The notes beneath the pieces are model-generated. The model did no database searches. It saw only the letters and a program-made list of their open reading frames with translations, and was not told the DNA's origin. 64,000 nucleotides of DNA from NCBI RefSeq assembly GCF_014107495.1, contig NZ_CP041969.1, positions 4,823,501 through 4,887,500 on the forward strand, read 5' to 3'. The DNA is from Cohnella cholangitidis (GTDB lineage: Bacteria; Bacillota; Bacilli; Paenibacillales; Paenibacillaceae). The translations under genes and the position numbers were made by a program. Shown piece after piece: positions 50,414-60,249 of the stretch (position 1 is the first letter of the stretch; every line of letters starts with the position of its first letter).

Positions 50414-53029
50414 ATGGCGATCAAGGAAAAACAAGGCGAAGAGAAAGCGGTGCCGACTGCCCAGGTCGAGGTGAATCGCCTCGTTAACGCCGCTTTGAAG
50501 GCTAGAGACGAGTTCATGAAGCTGGATCAAGATCAGGTAGACCGCATAACGCAGCAAATGGCGCTGGCCGGCTTGGATCAGCATATGATCTTGGCGAAGA
50601 TGGCGGTCGAGGAAACCGGAAGAGGCGTATACGAAGACAAAATCACGAAAAACATCTTCGCGACGGAGTACATCTACCACAGCATTAAGTCAGACAAAAC
50701 CGTAGGCGTGATCGAAGAAAACCTGTACGAGAACTACCGCAAAGTAGCGGAACCTATCGGCGTAATCGCCGGGGTAACGCCCGTAACGAACCCGACCTCG
50801 ACGACGATGTTCAAGGCGATCATCGCGATGAAGACGCGCAATCCGATTATTTTCGCTTTCCATCCTTCCGCCCAGAAGTGCAGCGAAGCAGCCGCCCGGA
50901 CGGTGATGGAAGCCGCCGTCAACGCCGGAGCGCCGGAAGGATGCATTCAATGGGTGGCGACTCCGTCCTTGGAGGCGACAAGCCTGCTGATGAACCATCC
51001 CGACGTCGCTCTGGTGCTGGCGACCGGAGGTTCGGCCATGGTGAAGGCGGCCTATAGCACAGGGAAGCCGGCGCTCGGCGTCGGACCGGGCAACGTGCCG
51101 TGCTTCATCGAGAAATCCGCGGATCTTCATCAGGCGGTTACGGATTTGATCCTGTCCAAAACGTTCGACAACGGCATGATCTGCGCATCCGAACAAGCGG
51201 TTATCATCGAGGAGCCTATTTACGCCGAGACGAAACGGCTGATGAGCGAGCTGGGCTGCTACTTCCTGAACAAAGAAGAGACGGCAGCCGTATCCAAACT
51301 GGTCATCAACGAGGACAAATGCGCGGTTAACGCCGTCATTGTCGGTCAATCCGCGGCGAGCATCGCCAAGATAGCCAACATCAACGTCCCGGATAATACG
51401 AAAATCCTCGTCGCCGAGTTGAACGGCGTCGGCCCGGACTATCCGCTGTCGGCGGAGAAGCTAAGCCCGGTGCTTGCGAGCTACAAAGTGAAAAACGCCG
51501 CGCAAGGCATTCAGAGGGCGGCGGAAGTGACGGCTTTCGGGGGAATGGGCCACTCCTCGGTCATTCATTCCAAAGACGACGCGGTTATCGCCGAATTCGC
51601 CGCCACGTTAAAAACCGGACGCGTCATCGTCAATTCGCCGTCCACGCACGGGGCGATCGGCGATCTGTACAACACGAACCTGCCGTCCTTAACGCTCGGC
51701 TGCGGATCGTACGGCCACAACTCGACGACTTCGAACGTAACCGCGGTAAATCTGCTCAATATTAAGCGGGTTGCATACCGCACCGTAAACATGCAGTGGT
51801 TCAAGGTTCCGCCGAAAATCTATTTCGAGAAAGGGTCAACGCAATATTTGGAGAAAATGCCGGACATTCACCGGATCCTCATCGTCACCGACCCGGTGAT
51901 GGTGAAACTCGGCTACGTCGAGAGGGTCGAGTATTACTTGCGCAAACGGAAAACGCCCGTCGCCATCGAAGTGTTCTCCGAAGTCGAGCCCGATCCTTCC
52001 GTGGAAACGGTGGAACGCGGCACGCGAATGATGGCGAGCTTCAAGCCGGATTGCGTCATCGCCCTCGGCGGCGGATCGCCGATGGACGCGGCTAAAGCGA
52101 TGTGGCTGTTCTACGAATATCCGGAGACGTCGTTCCACTCGCTGAAGATGAAATTCCTGGACATCCGCAAACGGGTGTACAAGTATCCTCGCCTCGGCAA
52201 CAAAGCGAAGTTCGTCGCGATTCCGACGACATCGGGAACGGGTTCCGAGGTCACTTCCTTCGCGGTCATCACGGATAAGAAGTCGGGCAATACGAAATAT
52301 CCGTTGGCCGACTACGAATTGACGCCGGACGTCGCCATCATCGACCCGGAATACGTATATTCCTTGCCCGGAACGGCGGTTGCGGATACCGGAATGGACG
52401 TGCTGACGCATGCGATCGAGGCATACGTGTCGGTAATGGCCAACGATTACACGGACGGATTGGCGATCAAAGCGATCCAGCTCGTCTTCGAGAATCTCGA
52501 GAAATCGTATAAGACGGCCGACCCGCTGGCCCGCGAGAAAATGCACAATGCTTCGTCGATCGCCGGCATGGCTTTCGCGAATGCCTTCCTCGGCATCAAC
52601 CACAGCTTGGCGCATAAGTGGGGCGGCGAATTCCATACGGCGCACGGCAGAACGAACGCGATTCTGATGCCTTACGTCATCCGATATAACGCGCAGCAAC
52701 CGACGAAATTCGCTTCGTTCCCGAAATACGACCATTTCGTAGCGGATAAGCGGTATGCCGAAATCGCCAGAATCTTGGGGCTTCCCGCCCGGACGACCGA
52801 GGAGGGCGTGAACAGCTTGGTCGAGGCGATCCGGAAGTTGAATCGGACGCTCGACATCCCGGCATCGTTCGGAGAGCTCGGCATCGATCCTCAGAGATTC
52901 GAGAGCAGAGTGGAAGAGCTGGCGGATCGCGCGTTCGAGGACCAATGCACGACGGCCAACCCGCGCATGCCGCTCGTATCCGAGCTGGCCGACATATACC
53001 GGAAAGCCTTTTACGGTCGCGGCGAGTAA
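50414..53029 (+). CDS. adhE: Bifunctional acetaldehyde-CoA/alcohol dehydrogenase AdhE
   Basis: An 871-residue AdhE, normal length. Residues ~1-440 are the acylating aldehyde dehydrogenase with the catalytic Cys in FDNGMICASEQ (Cys 257) and the TLGCGSYGHNSTTSNVT block that parallels EutE at the window start. Residues ~455-870 are the Fe-dependent alcohol dehydrogenase: ALGGGSPMDAAKAMW, IPTTSGTGSEVT, TGMDVLTHAIEAYVS and metal ligands in AFLGINHSLAHKWGGEFHTAHGRTNAILMPYVIRYN. It reduces acetyl-CoA to ethanol, reoxidising two NADH in fermentation, and forms spirosomes in other species. AATAGGAGG precedes the ATG. It is followed by pflB and pflA, which supply acetyl-CoA from pyruvate. Confidence 0.97.
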   Translation: MAIKEKQGEEKAVPTAQVEVNRLVNAALKARDEFMKLDQDQVDRITQQMALAGLDQHMILAKMAVEETGRGVYEDKITKNIFATEYIYHSIKSDKTVGVIEENLYENYRKVAEPIGVIAGVTPVTNPTSTTMFKAIIAMKTRNPIIFAFHPSAQKCSEAAARTVMEAAVNAGAPEGCIQWVATPSLEATSLLMNHPDVALVLATGGSAMVKAAYSTGKPALGVGPGNVPCFIEKSADLHQAVTDLILSKTFDNGMICASEQAVIIEEPIYAETKRLMSELGCYFLNKEETAAVSKLVINEDKCAVNAVIVGQSAASIAKIANINVPDNTKILVAELNGVGPDYPLSAEKLSPVLASYKVKNAAQGIQRAAEVTAFGGMGHSSVIHSKDDAVIAEFAATLKTGRVIVNSPSTHGAIGDLYNTNLPSLTLGCGSYGHNSTTSNVTAVNLLNIKRVAYRTVNMQWFKVPPKIYFEKGSTQYLEKMPDIHRILIVTDPVMVKLGYVERVEYYLRKRKTPVAIEVFSEVEPDPSVETVERGTRMMASFKPDCVIALGGGSPMDAAKAMWLFYEYPETSFHSLKMKFLDIRKRVYKYPRLGNKAKFVAIPTTSGTGSEVTSFAVITDKKSGNTKYPLADYELTPDVAIIDPEYVYSLPGTAVADTGMDVLTHAIEAYVSVMANDYTDGLAIKAIQLVFENLEKSYKTADPLAREKMHNASSIAGMAFANAFLGINHSLAHKWGGEFHTAHGRTNAILMPYVIRYNAQQPTKFASFPKYDHFVADKRYAEIARILGLPARTTEEGVNSLVEAIRKLNRTLDIPASFGELGIDPQRFESRVEELADRAFEDQCTTANPRMPLVSELADIYRKAFYGRGE

Positions 53030-53070
53030 CGACATCACGAATCAATCCTATTAGTGGAGGTGCCTGAATC

Positions 53071-55340
53071 ATGGCAGTAAAAGAAGCGGAGCTTAGGCAG
53101 AACGGCAGAGGCAATGAAGCGTGGAGAGGATTCGCTTCCGGAAGTTGGCAAGAGCGCATCGACGTCAAAAATTTCCTGGATCGCAATATTACCCCGTATG
53201 CGGGAGACGAACGGTTTCTGTCCGGACCGACTGCGGCGACAACGGCGCTGTGGCAGCAAATCCAGCTGCTGACGAAGATGGAGCGGGAAAACGGGGGCGT
53301 TCTGGATATCGATCTTCGGACGATATCGACGATCACTTCCCATGCTCCGGGATATATCGATCAGAACAAGGAGCAGATCGTCGGCTTGCAAACCGACGCT
53401 CCGTTGAAACGGTCGGTTCAGCCGTTCGGCGGAATCAAGATGGTCGTGGATGCTTGCGAAGCGTACGGCTTCCAATTGCCGAGCGAGATCGTGAAGCTGT
53501 TCACCGAAGTTCGCAAAACCCACAACCAAGGCGTCTTCGATGCCTATACGACCGAGATGCGCACGGCGCGGAGGGCCGGCATTATTACCGGCTTGCCGAC
53601 GCGTACGGACGCGGACGGATTATCGGGGATTACCGCAGAGTGGCGCTGTATGGAGTCGATCGCCTGATCGCCGGCAAGAAACAAGATCTGCTGCAGTCGG
53701 AAGTAGACACGATGACGGAGGACGTTATCCAGCTTCGCGAGGAGTTGTCGGAACAGATTCGCGCGCTGCAGGAATTGAAGCAGATGGCATCGGCCTACGG
53801 ATATGATCTGTCCGGTCCTGCGACGAACGCCAAAGAGGCTTTCCAATGGCTCTACTTCGCCTATCTGGGAGCGATCAAAGAGCAGAACGGCGCGGCGATG
53901 AGCATCGGCCGGGTGTCCAGTTTCCTGGACGTATATATTGACCGCGACCTGCGCGAAGGCAAACTGTCGGAAGAGCAAGCGCAAGAGCTCATGGACCACT
54001 TCGTCATGAAACTGCGCATCGTGAAGTTTCTGCGGACGCCCGATTATAACGAGCTGTTCAGCGGCGACCCGACTTGGGTTACCGAGTCGATCGGCGGAAT
54101 GGCGCTGAACGGGGAAACCCGCGTGACGCGCAGCTCGTTTCGGATTCTCCACACGTTATACAACTTAGGTCCGGCACCGGAACCGAACTTAACGGTATTA
54201 TGGTCGGTGCAGCTGCCGGAAGCGTTCAAGCAATATTGCGCCAAGGTGTCTATCGAGACGAGCTCCATCCAATACGAGAACGATGACCTCATGCGCCCGC
54301 AATTCGGCGACGATTACGGAATCGCCTGTTGCGTATCCGCGATGCGGATCGGGAAGCAGATGCAGTTCTTCGGGGCTCGCGCCAATCTGGGCAAAGCATT
54401 GCTCTACGCGATCAATGGAGGCGTGGATGAGAAATTAGGCGTCCAGGTCGGTCCGGCTTACGCTCCGATTACCGGAGAGAAGCTCGATTACGATGAAGTG
54501 ATGAAGAAGTACGACGACATGCTGGAGTGGCTGGCGAAGCTGTACATGAACACTTTGAACGTCATCCACTACATGCACGACAAATACTCCTACGAACGAT
54601 TGGAGATGGCGCTCCACGATCGCGAAATTCTCCGCACGATGGCTTGCGGAATCGCCGGTTTATCGGTGGTGGCGGACAGCTTAAGCGCGATTAAATACGC
54701 GACGGTGAAGCCGATTCGGAACGACAAAGGAATCGCGGTCGATTTCGAAATCGAAGGCGACTATCCGCAATACGGCAATAACGACGAGAGAGTAGACCGA
54801 ATCGCGGTGCAAATCACCGAAGCGTTCATGAACAAATTGCGCAAACACGACACTTACCGCAACGCGCTGCCGACGATGTCCGTGCTGACGATTACTTCCA
54901 ACGTCGTATACGGAAAGAAAACGGGCAGCACTCCGGACGGAAGAAAAGCGGGAGAGCCGTTCGCTCCGGGAGCTAACCCGATGCATGGACGGGATCGGAA
55001 GGGAGCTCTCGCATCGCTCGCGTCCGTCGCGAAAATTCCGTACGACAGTTGTCTTGACGGCATCTCGAACACGTTCTCCATCATCCCCAAAGCTCTCGGC
55101 AAAGAGCAAGGGGTACGGATCAACAACATGGTGTCCATGCTGGACGGCTATGCGGAAAGCTCCGGTCATCATCTTAACGTCAACGTGTTCGACAGGGAAC
55201 AGCTTATGGACGCGATGGAGCATCCGGAAAACTATCCTCAGCTTACGATTCGGGTGTCCGGCTATGCGGTTAATTTCATCAAGCTGACGAGAGAGCAGCA
55301 ATTGGACGTTATCAACCGGACGTTCCATGGCGCGGTGTAA
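53071..55340 (+). pseudogene. pflB: Pyruvate formate-lyase, one-base deletion
   Basis: Repaired, this is a ~755-residue pyruvate formate-lyase converting pyruvate and CoA to formate and acetyl-CoA. The first frame gives MAVKEAELRQNGRGNEAWRG through TARRAGIITGLP. At about 53598 the frame changes; with CCGGACGCG in place of CCGACGCG it continues DAYGRGRIIGDYRRVALYGVD. Downstream, the catalytic Cys-Cys pair is in DDYGIACCVSAM. The glycyl-radical Gly is in RVSGYAVNFIKLTREQQ near the end, and STPDGRKAGEPFAPGANPMHG is intact. Start ATG 53071 follows GTGGAGGTG. A frameshift in the main pyruvate route of an otherwise intact adhE-pflB-pflA operon suggests a sequencing error. Confidence 0.93.
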
Positions 55341-55370
55341 TTCGGTTCGGCTGTAAGGGAGGTAGTTGGC

Positions 55371-56138
55371 ATGAAAGGCAGAATCCACTCCATTGATACC
55401 TTCGGTACCGTTGACGGGCCGGGAATACGCTTCGTGCTTTTCATGCAGGGATGCGCGCTTCAGTGCCGCTTCTGCCACAACCCGGACACTTGGGATACGG
55501 GAGCCGGCAAAGCCGTATCGGTAGAAGAGGTTTTGCAGGAGATCGAGAAATATTTGCCTTACTATCGCCGATCGGGAGGCGGGATTACCGTAACGGGAGG
55601 AGAGCCGACGCTTCAAGCCGGTTTCGTGGCGGAGCTCTTCTCCGAATGCAAGAGGCGCTGGGGACTTCATACGGCGCTTGATTCGTCGGGCTTCTGCGAT
55701 CCCGGCCACGCGAAGGCGCTGCTGGACGTAACGGACTTGGTGCTGCTCGATCTGAAGCAAATGAACCCTGAGAAGCACGAGTGGTTGACGAGCCGCGGGA
55801 ACGACCGCATTCTGCAGTTCGCCGCCGCGCTGTCGGAGCGGAACAAGCCGATGTGGATCCGCCATGTGCTCATTCCCGGGATTACGGACGACGGCAACGA
55901 TCTGCGCGTTTTAGGTTCATTCGTCGAAGGGCTGCGTGGAGTCGAGAAGCTTGAACTGCTCCCGTACCACCGAATGGGAATCTATAAGTGGCAGCAGCTC
56001 GGCAAGGCTTACCCGTTAGAAGGCGTGCAAACCCCAACGGATCGAGAAGTTCAGCGGGCTTACCGGCTCATCGAAGAAGGAAGAGCTCTCTATCGGCGAG
56101 AGCAAGGGTTGACAGGAGTTGCAGAGCAGACGTGTTAG
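55371..56138 (+). CDS. pflA: Pyruvate formate-lyase activating enzyme
   Basis: A 255-residue radical-SAM enzyme that installs the glycyl radical on PflB. It starts GRIHSIDTFGTVDGPGIRFVLFMQGC and has the cluster motif C-x3-C-x2-C in CALQCRFCHNPDTW, the SAM motif TVTGGEPTLQ, and the C-terminal ELLPYHRMGIYKWQQLGK characteristic of PflA. GGGAGG precedes ATG 55371, 30 bp after pflB. It is intact and ends the fermentation operon, with a terminator 7 bp downstream. Confidence 0.97.
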   Translation: MKGRIHSIDTFGTVDGPGIRFVLFMQGCALQCRFCHNPDTWDTGAGKAVSVEEVLQEIEKYLPYYRRSGGGITVTGGEPTLQAGFVAELFSECKRRWGLHTALDSSGFCDPGHAKALLDVTDLVLLDLKQMNPEKHEWLTSRGNDRILQFAAALSERNKPMWIRHVLIPGITDDGNDLRVLGSFVEGLRGVEKLELLPYHRMGIYKWQQLGKAYPLEGVQTPTDREVQRAYRLIEEGRALYRREQGLTGVAEQTC

Positions 56139-56144
56139 ATAAAG

Positions 56145-56183
56145 AAGAAGCTGTCCCATATCTATTCTGGGGCAGCTTCTTTT
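56145..56183. terminator. Terminator after pflA
   Basis: AAGAAGCTGtCCC pairs with GGGgCAGCTTCTT around an AT-rich loop, followed by TTTT; the A-rich left flank also suits the convergent NlpC gene. Confidence 0.85.
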
Positions 56184-56187
56184 GACA

Positions 56188-57211
56188 GACTAGAACATTC
56201 TCCGCGCGGTAACGAACCGTTTTTTCCACTTGTCGCTAAACTCTTCGAAATGCACGCCTTGCTCTTTCGAGTAAGTATGCAGGATTCGATTGTCGCCGAC
56301 GTAGATGCCTACGTGTCCGATGTCGAGCCCGCGGCGCTGAAGAACAGCAAATCGCCTTTCCGAAGCTGGTCTAGCTGCACTTCTTTGCCTTCCTTGGCTT
56401 GATCGTATGACACCCGCGGAAGATCAATGGACAGCACTTCGCTGAAGACGTGCCTGACGAAAGAGGAGCAGTCGAACGTTAACGTTTGATTAGCGTCCGC
56501 CCCGAATTCGTAAGGCGTGCCCAAATATCGCTGGCCAAAGGAAATAAGCTCGTCCCCTTGAAGCGAGGCGAGAGACGGGCTGGAATAATCGGTATAGAGA
56601 GGCTTGGCCGAAATAAATCCGATCCGATCGTCTTCGGTTCTGACTTCCAGCCAATTCGCGTCGATCTCCCGGAGGATTTGAATTTTCTCGCCTTTCCTTA
56701 CCATTCGGGCTATCGGGCTATCGGGCAGCGCGGCGGGAGTAACGCGCAAGTTAACGCCATACGTTACGGTATTGCTGGCTACCTTAGAGGAGGAAATCGA
56801 TATTTCGTTGGAGTAGGCATGCCACTTGACGAGATCGCCCATCGTTTCGCTTATGAAGCGCAAGGGAACCATCGAGAAGCCGCCTATGATCGTCCCGGGT
56901 TGGGTTAGGGGAACGCGTTCCTTATTTAGATAGGCGGACGTGTCTCCGATGCGGTATGTAAGGGTGGTGCCGTTCTTCGTTGCGGTAACCGTCCGAGTAT
57001 CGTTTTCCCACGAAATTTCGGCTCCTTGCGCTTCGAATATGGAGCGCATAGGCACGAGCGTGGTGCCGTTTTTAACTACCGGCCGGGCGGCAAACTCGAG
57101 TTTCTTGCCATCGATGTAAACGTCGGGAGCCGCTATCGCAGCTGCGCTGATACGGGCATCTTGACATAGCAATAAGCCCAGCAAAGCGATCGAGCCGATT
57201 TTAACAAACAT
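56188..57211 (-). pseudogene. Secreted NlpC/P60 hydrolase with stalk and SH3 domains, one-base deletion
   Basis: A ~340-residue cell-wall hydrolase. In order: a signal peptide (GSIALLGLLLCQDARISAA); a copper-amine-oxidase-N-type stalk domain (VYIDGKKLEFAARPVVKNGTTLVPMRSIFEAQGAEISW ... VPLRFISETMGD); a bacterial SH3 domain (NLRVTPAALPDSPIARMVRKGEKIQILREI); and an NlpC/P60 peptidase with the catalytic Cys in LTFDCSSFVRHVF. The frame breaks at three C residues on the + strand (56328-56330). With one more G on the coding strand it reads LDIGHVGIYVGDNRILHTYS and ends ARRMF at 56188. The catalytic His is in that restored tail, so the protein as read is inactive. A long hairpin covers its ribosome site. 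Confidence 0.88.
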
Positions 57212-57217
57212 GGTGAA

Positions 57218-57269
57218 TTCATCATCCTTTCGTCGTTGTCCCTACTTCTTATGACGAAAGGATGATGAA
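57218..57269 (-). promoter_or_regulatory. Leader hairpin overlapping the ribosome site of the NlpC/P60 gene
   Basis: TTCATCATCCTTTCGTC and its exact 17-bp complement are separated by 18 bp. In the mRNA the 3' arm contains the only Shine-Dalgarno-like stretch (GAAAGGATG) and ends 6 nt before the start codon. Pairing would hide the site, as in translational switches or RNA thermometers. No T-run follows, so it is not a terminator. Confidence 0.7.
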
Positions 57270-57313
57270 GTTAGTTGTGTGGAAATTACCGGTAATCGAA
57301 GCCGGGAGGCGGT

Positions 57314-57769
57314 TTATCCGGCGTTCGTAAACGGAAAAGAATCCGGAGATTTCGCGCAAACTTCCAAACTCTGACTGATAACCTGGGTGAATGCCGGCTC
57401 GTTCGTGGTCGGAATTACCCATACAGTTCGGTCGTTGAGAGAGGATCTCGGAAGCCGATACGCGTGATTGCCCAGAGGCTCCGAGTAGGATTCCGTGCGA
57501 AGCGTCATGCGAATGTGTCCGATAGCCTTGAATAGATTGCTATAATCCGTTAATTGCGCGGTATCCCAATGAATTCCGTCGATACGTTCCATGAGGAAGA
57601 GTCTGTCCGATCCCACTTCGTTCACAAGACGGATCCGATCCATGATCACATTGTTTTCGTTCAGCAGGAAATCGGCCATTTCCAAGGCGTGGCTTTTCCT
57701 TCTTGCTTTCACCATTAATGACAAAGTTACGTTTAACGTTGCTCGTTCCAAACTAAGGCTTCTGATCAT
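57314..57769 (-). CDS. Hypothetical protein
   Basis: I recognise no family for this 151-residue protein. It starts MIRSLSLERATLNVTLSL, has no signal peptide or membrane helix, and shows mixed alpha/beta character. A central RLFLMERIDGIHWDTAQLTDYSNLFKAIGHIRMTLRTES precedes a polar C-terminus with WVIPTTNEPAFTQV. AAGGAG lies 14 nt before the ATG, rather far, so the true start or even the reality of the gene is less certain. It is on the same strand as the NlpC/P60 gene, 102 bp upstream of it, and divergent from the TerB-like gene. Confidence 0.5.
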   Translation of the reverse strand: MIRSLSLERATLNVTLSLMVKARRKSHALEMADFLLNENNVIMDRIRLVNEVGSDRLFLMERIDGIHWDTAQLTDYSNLFKAIGHIRMTLRTESYSEPLGNHAYRLPRSSLNDRTVWVIPTTNEPAFTQVISQSLEVCAKSPDSFPFTNAG

Positions 57770-58013
57770 CGTGAGGTTATCGATCTCCTTCGATTTATGA
57801 ATTTTGATACTCTATCCATCTTACCTATATGCAACCGAAAAGAATGTTAGACTGTCGGGTCTAATCTTAACTATTATTGTCGATGATCCTTTTAGATCGC
57901 TTAACGGAGCGAAATCGGAACATTTCGAGACATTATCGCCGAACCGAACAGGAATAGAGCCCGAAGCGTCGAAATGGTGTACGGACATATTTTTAATAGA
58001 GGAGCTGTCGGCA

Positions 58014-58430
58014 TTGTTTTTACATTTTCTACAGGCAAAAGAACATAAAGAAGCGTTTCTGGAACTCGCGCAAGTCGTGGCGAACGCCGACGGATACGTA
58101 AGCGGAAACGAAGCGAGGAATCTGCAGTCGTTCAGAATAGAAATGGGCATGGAGATTAACGGGATATCGCCGGTTGCGCCAAGAAGACAAATCTCGGAAA
58201 TCATCGGCGGCATTCGGGACGAGCAAGTCAAAAACGTTTTTTTCACGGAAATTCTGCTTCTCGTCTTCGCGGACGGGGATTATAGCGATGACGAACAAGA
58301 GCTCGTGCACGAGATGAAGCGGCTGTTCGGTTATTCCGACGAAGTGTACGAGAAGATCAAGGATTGGGTCATTCGTCTGGATCAATTGAAGATCGAAGGC
58401 GTTAAGCTCATACTAGACCCGTCTCTGTAA
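58014..58430 (+). CDS. TerB-like (tellurite resistance/DjlA N-terminal) helical protein
   Basis: A ~138-residue all-helical protein. It repeats a TerB-type pattern: AFLELAQVVANADGYVSGNEARNL in the first half and FFTEILLLVFADGDYSDDEQELVHEMKRLFG in the second. Each half has the acidic D-G-x-h-S/D-x-x-E motif seen in TerB-like domains that bind metal. The chosen start is TTG 58014, ten bases after GAGGAG. A longer frame to 57804 contains no site and its extra residues look non-coding. Cellular role unknown. Confidence 0.65.
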   Translation: MFLHFLQAKEHKEAFLELAQVVANADGYVSGNEARNLQSFRIEMGMEINGISPVAPRRQISEIIGGIRDEQVKNVFFTEILLLVFADGDYSDDEQELVHEMKRLFGYSDEVYEKIKDWVIRLDQLKIEGVKLILDPSL

Positions 58431-58447
58431 ACGGACATTGACAAAAG

Positions 58448-58482
58448 AAACCCTGCTCGCGCCGCGGCGCGAGCAGGGTTTT
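58448..58482 (+). terminator. Strong terminator after the TerB-like gene
   Basis: A perfect 34-bp palindrome built from AAACCCTGCTCGCGCCG and its complement, followed by TTTT, 18 bp after the stop. Confidence 0.9.
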
Positions 58483-58598
58483 CGTTATTCGCGTCGCATG
58501 GAGGTACTAAGGAAAAATGGTACTATCGCGATTTGATTTTCTTCCTCATAATGGAAATATAAAGGTTCCCGACAGAGGAACCTAAAGGGGGAATTCAA

Positions 58599-60083
58599 AT
58601 GAGAAGAAGGTCGTTTCTGCCTTTTATCGTCGCGATGGCCATTGTCGTTTCCGGGTGCAGCGCTTCTAGCAATGAGGATGACTCAGCGCCCGTCGCCGCG
58701 CAAAGCGAGGCGCAAGCGCGCGCTCCGATCGAAGCCCCGCCGAACGATATGTACTTCAAGGATTACGGGTCGAATGCATTCGTCTCCGCCGAAGACGACC
58801 GTCAATCTACCTTTGCCGTCGACGTCGATACGGGGGCTTACGCGATTGCAAGAAGCTATGTGGAGGACGGCTCTTTTCCTCCCCGCGAAGCAGTCCGGAC
58901 GGAGGAATTCATTAACTATTTCGATCCGGGTTACGAGCCTCCGCGCGAAGATACTTTCGCCATACACGTAGACGCGGGCGCATCGCCCATAGAAGATGAC
59001 GATTATTCGATCGTTCGCATCGGGATCAAAGGGAAGGAAGTCGATTCCGAGCAGCGGAAACCGGTGAACCTTACGTTCGTGATCGACGTATCCGGATCGA
59101 TGGACAAGGATAATCGAATAGATCTGGTTAAAGACAGTTTGGAGCTGCTCATCGGGCAGTTAAGAGACGACGATACGATCGGCATAGTAGTTTACGGAAC
59201 GACAGCTCATAAAGTATTGGATCCGACTTCGGTGGAACAAAGGGACGCCATTCTCGATGCGATAGAAAGTATCGAGATCGAAAATACGACGAACGTGGAA
59301 GAGGGCTTGCTGCTCGGTTACAAAATGGCGAACGAAACGTTCGAGCCGGAGAAGATCAACAGGGTCATTCTTTGCTCCGACGGGGTGGCCAACGTAGGCA
59401 GAACCGGACCGGAGGACATTCTGGAACAGATCGAGCGTTACTCCGAACAGGATATTTATTTAAGCACTTTCGGATACGGAATGGGAAATTACAATGACGT
59501 GCTGATGGAGCAATTGGCGGACAAAGGGAACGGGGTGTACGCTTATATCGACGATATGGGCGAAGCAAAGAAAGTATTTAAAGAGAAGCTGACGGGCAAT
59601 TTGCAGACGATCGCGAAGGACGCCAAAATCCAAGTGGAGTTCGATCCGGGCAAAGTCGAGAGCTATCGTCTGCTAGGTTACGAGAACCGCGCGGTTTCCG
59701 ACGAGGATTTCCGCAACAACCGGGTAGACGGAGGAGAAGTGGGGGCAGGCCATTCCGTAACGGCGCTCTATCAAGTCCGCTTGAAAAACAAAGCGGCGGG
59801 GCAGCTTGGCAAGGTCACGATCCGTTACAAAAACGTAGACGATCGTGCGGAAATTCGGGAAATGAGCGAAGAGATCCGTCTGTCCGGCGAATTGTCCGAC
59901 AATACGAAATTTCTGGTTGCCGTAGCGAAGTTCGCCGAGTTGATCCGCGAAGGCGAAGGAGCGAGCGCTCCCGCGCTTGAGGAAATACGCATGCTGGCCA
60001 AAGGCAATGCCGAGGGCAAGGAACAAAAAGAGTTCGTAAAGTTGATAGACCGTGCGATTGATCTGGGCAAAGAGACGGAATAA
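58599..60083 (+). CDS. VWA-domain lipoprotein (YfbK-like)
   Basis: A 494-residue lipoprotein: signal MRRRSFLPFIVAMAIVVSGC with Cys 20, then an Ala/Glu-rich linker. A von Willebrand-like N-terminal segment follows (TFAVDVDTGAYAIARSYVEDG, REAVRTEEFINYFD), then a VWA domain with a complete MIDAS (DVSGSMD at about 163-169, TTNVEEGL, CSDGVANVG). A C-terminal DUF3520-like region runs to the end (VEFDPGKVESYRLLGYENRA ... LVAVAKFAELIREGEGA). Bacterial YfbK-type proteins are surface-exposed and of unknown function; metal-dependent adhesion to a protein partner is inferred from the MIDAS. It is monocistronic: AAAGGGGG precedes the ATG and a hairpin follows. Confidence 0.88.
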   Translation: MRRRSFLPFIVAMAIVVSGCSASSNEDDSAPVAAQSEAQARAPIEAPPNDMYFKDYGSNAFVSAEDDRQSTFAVDVDTGAYAIARSYVEDGSFPPREAVRTEEFINYFDPGYEPPREDTFAIHVDAGASPIEDDDYSIVRIGIKGKEVDSEQRKPVNLTFVIDVSGSMDKDNRIDLVKDSLELLIGQLRDDDTIGIVVYGTTAHKVLDPTSVEQRDAILDAIESIEIENTTNVEEGLLLGYKMANETFEPEKINRVILCSDGVANVGRTGPEDILEQIERYSEQDIYLSTFGYGMGNYNDVLMEQLADKGNGVYAYIDDMGEAKKVFKEKLTGNLQTIAKDAKIQVEFDPGKVESYRLLGYENRAVSDEDFRNNRVDGGEVGAGHSVTALYQVRLKNKAAGQLGKVTIRYKNVDDRAEIREMSEEIRLSGELSDNTKFLVAVAKFAELIREGEGASAPALEEIRMLAKGNAEGKEQKEFVKLIDRAIDLGKETE

Positions 60084-60106
60084 CACTAAAGGCTAGCTCG
60101 AGAAGG

Positions 60107-60147
60107 CGGCGATCGCTCTCATCTACGGATGGGAGCGGATCGCCTGT
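60107..60147 (+). terminator. Terminator after the VWA gene
   Basis: GGCGATCGCTC-T-CAT pairs with ATG-G-GAGCG-G-ATCGCC around CTACGG, followed by TGTTT. Confidence 0.75.
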
Positions 60148-60161
60148 TTGGCATTTCCGGA

Positions 60162-60191
60162 TTTACGCCATGCAGCGACAAAATGTATAAT
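60162..60191 (+). promoter_or_regulatory. Putative promoter of the solute-binding protein operon
   Basis: TTTACG (60162-60167) and TATAAT (60186-60191) with 18-bp spacing, 59 bp before the start codon. Confidence 0.5.
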
Positions 60192-60249
60192 ATTGGATAT
60201 CACCCACGAGTCAACCATACAACGATCATAGTTACGGGGGAGTCATGCT

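Noticed and set aside
51836..53038. Long minus-strand frame (400 codons) opposite adhE
   Set aside because: It is the antisense shadow of a fully recognisable gene, caused by GC-rich third positions. The same applies to the 394-codon frame opposite pflB/pflA at 54681-55865.
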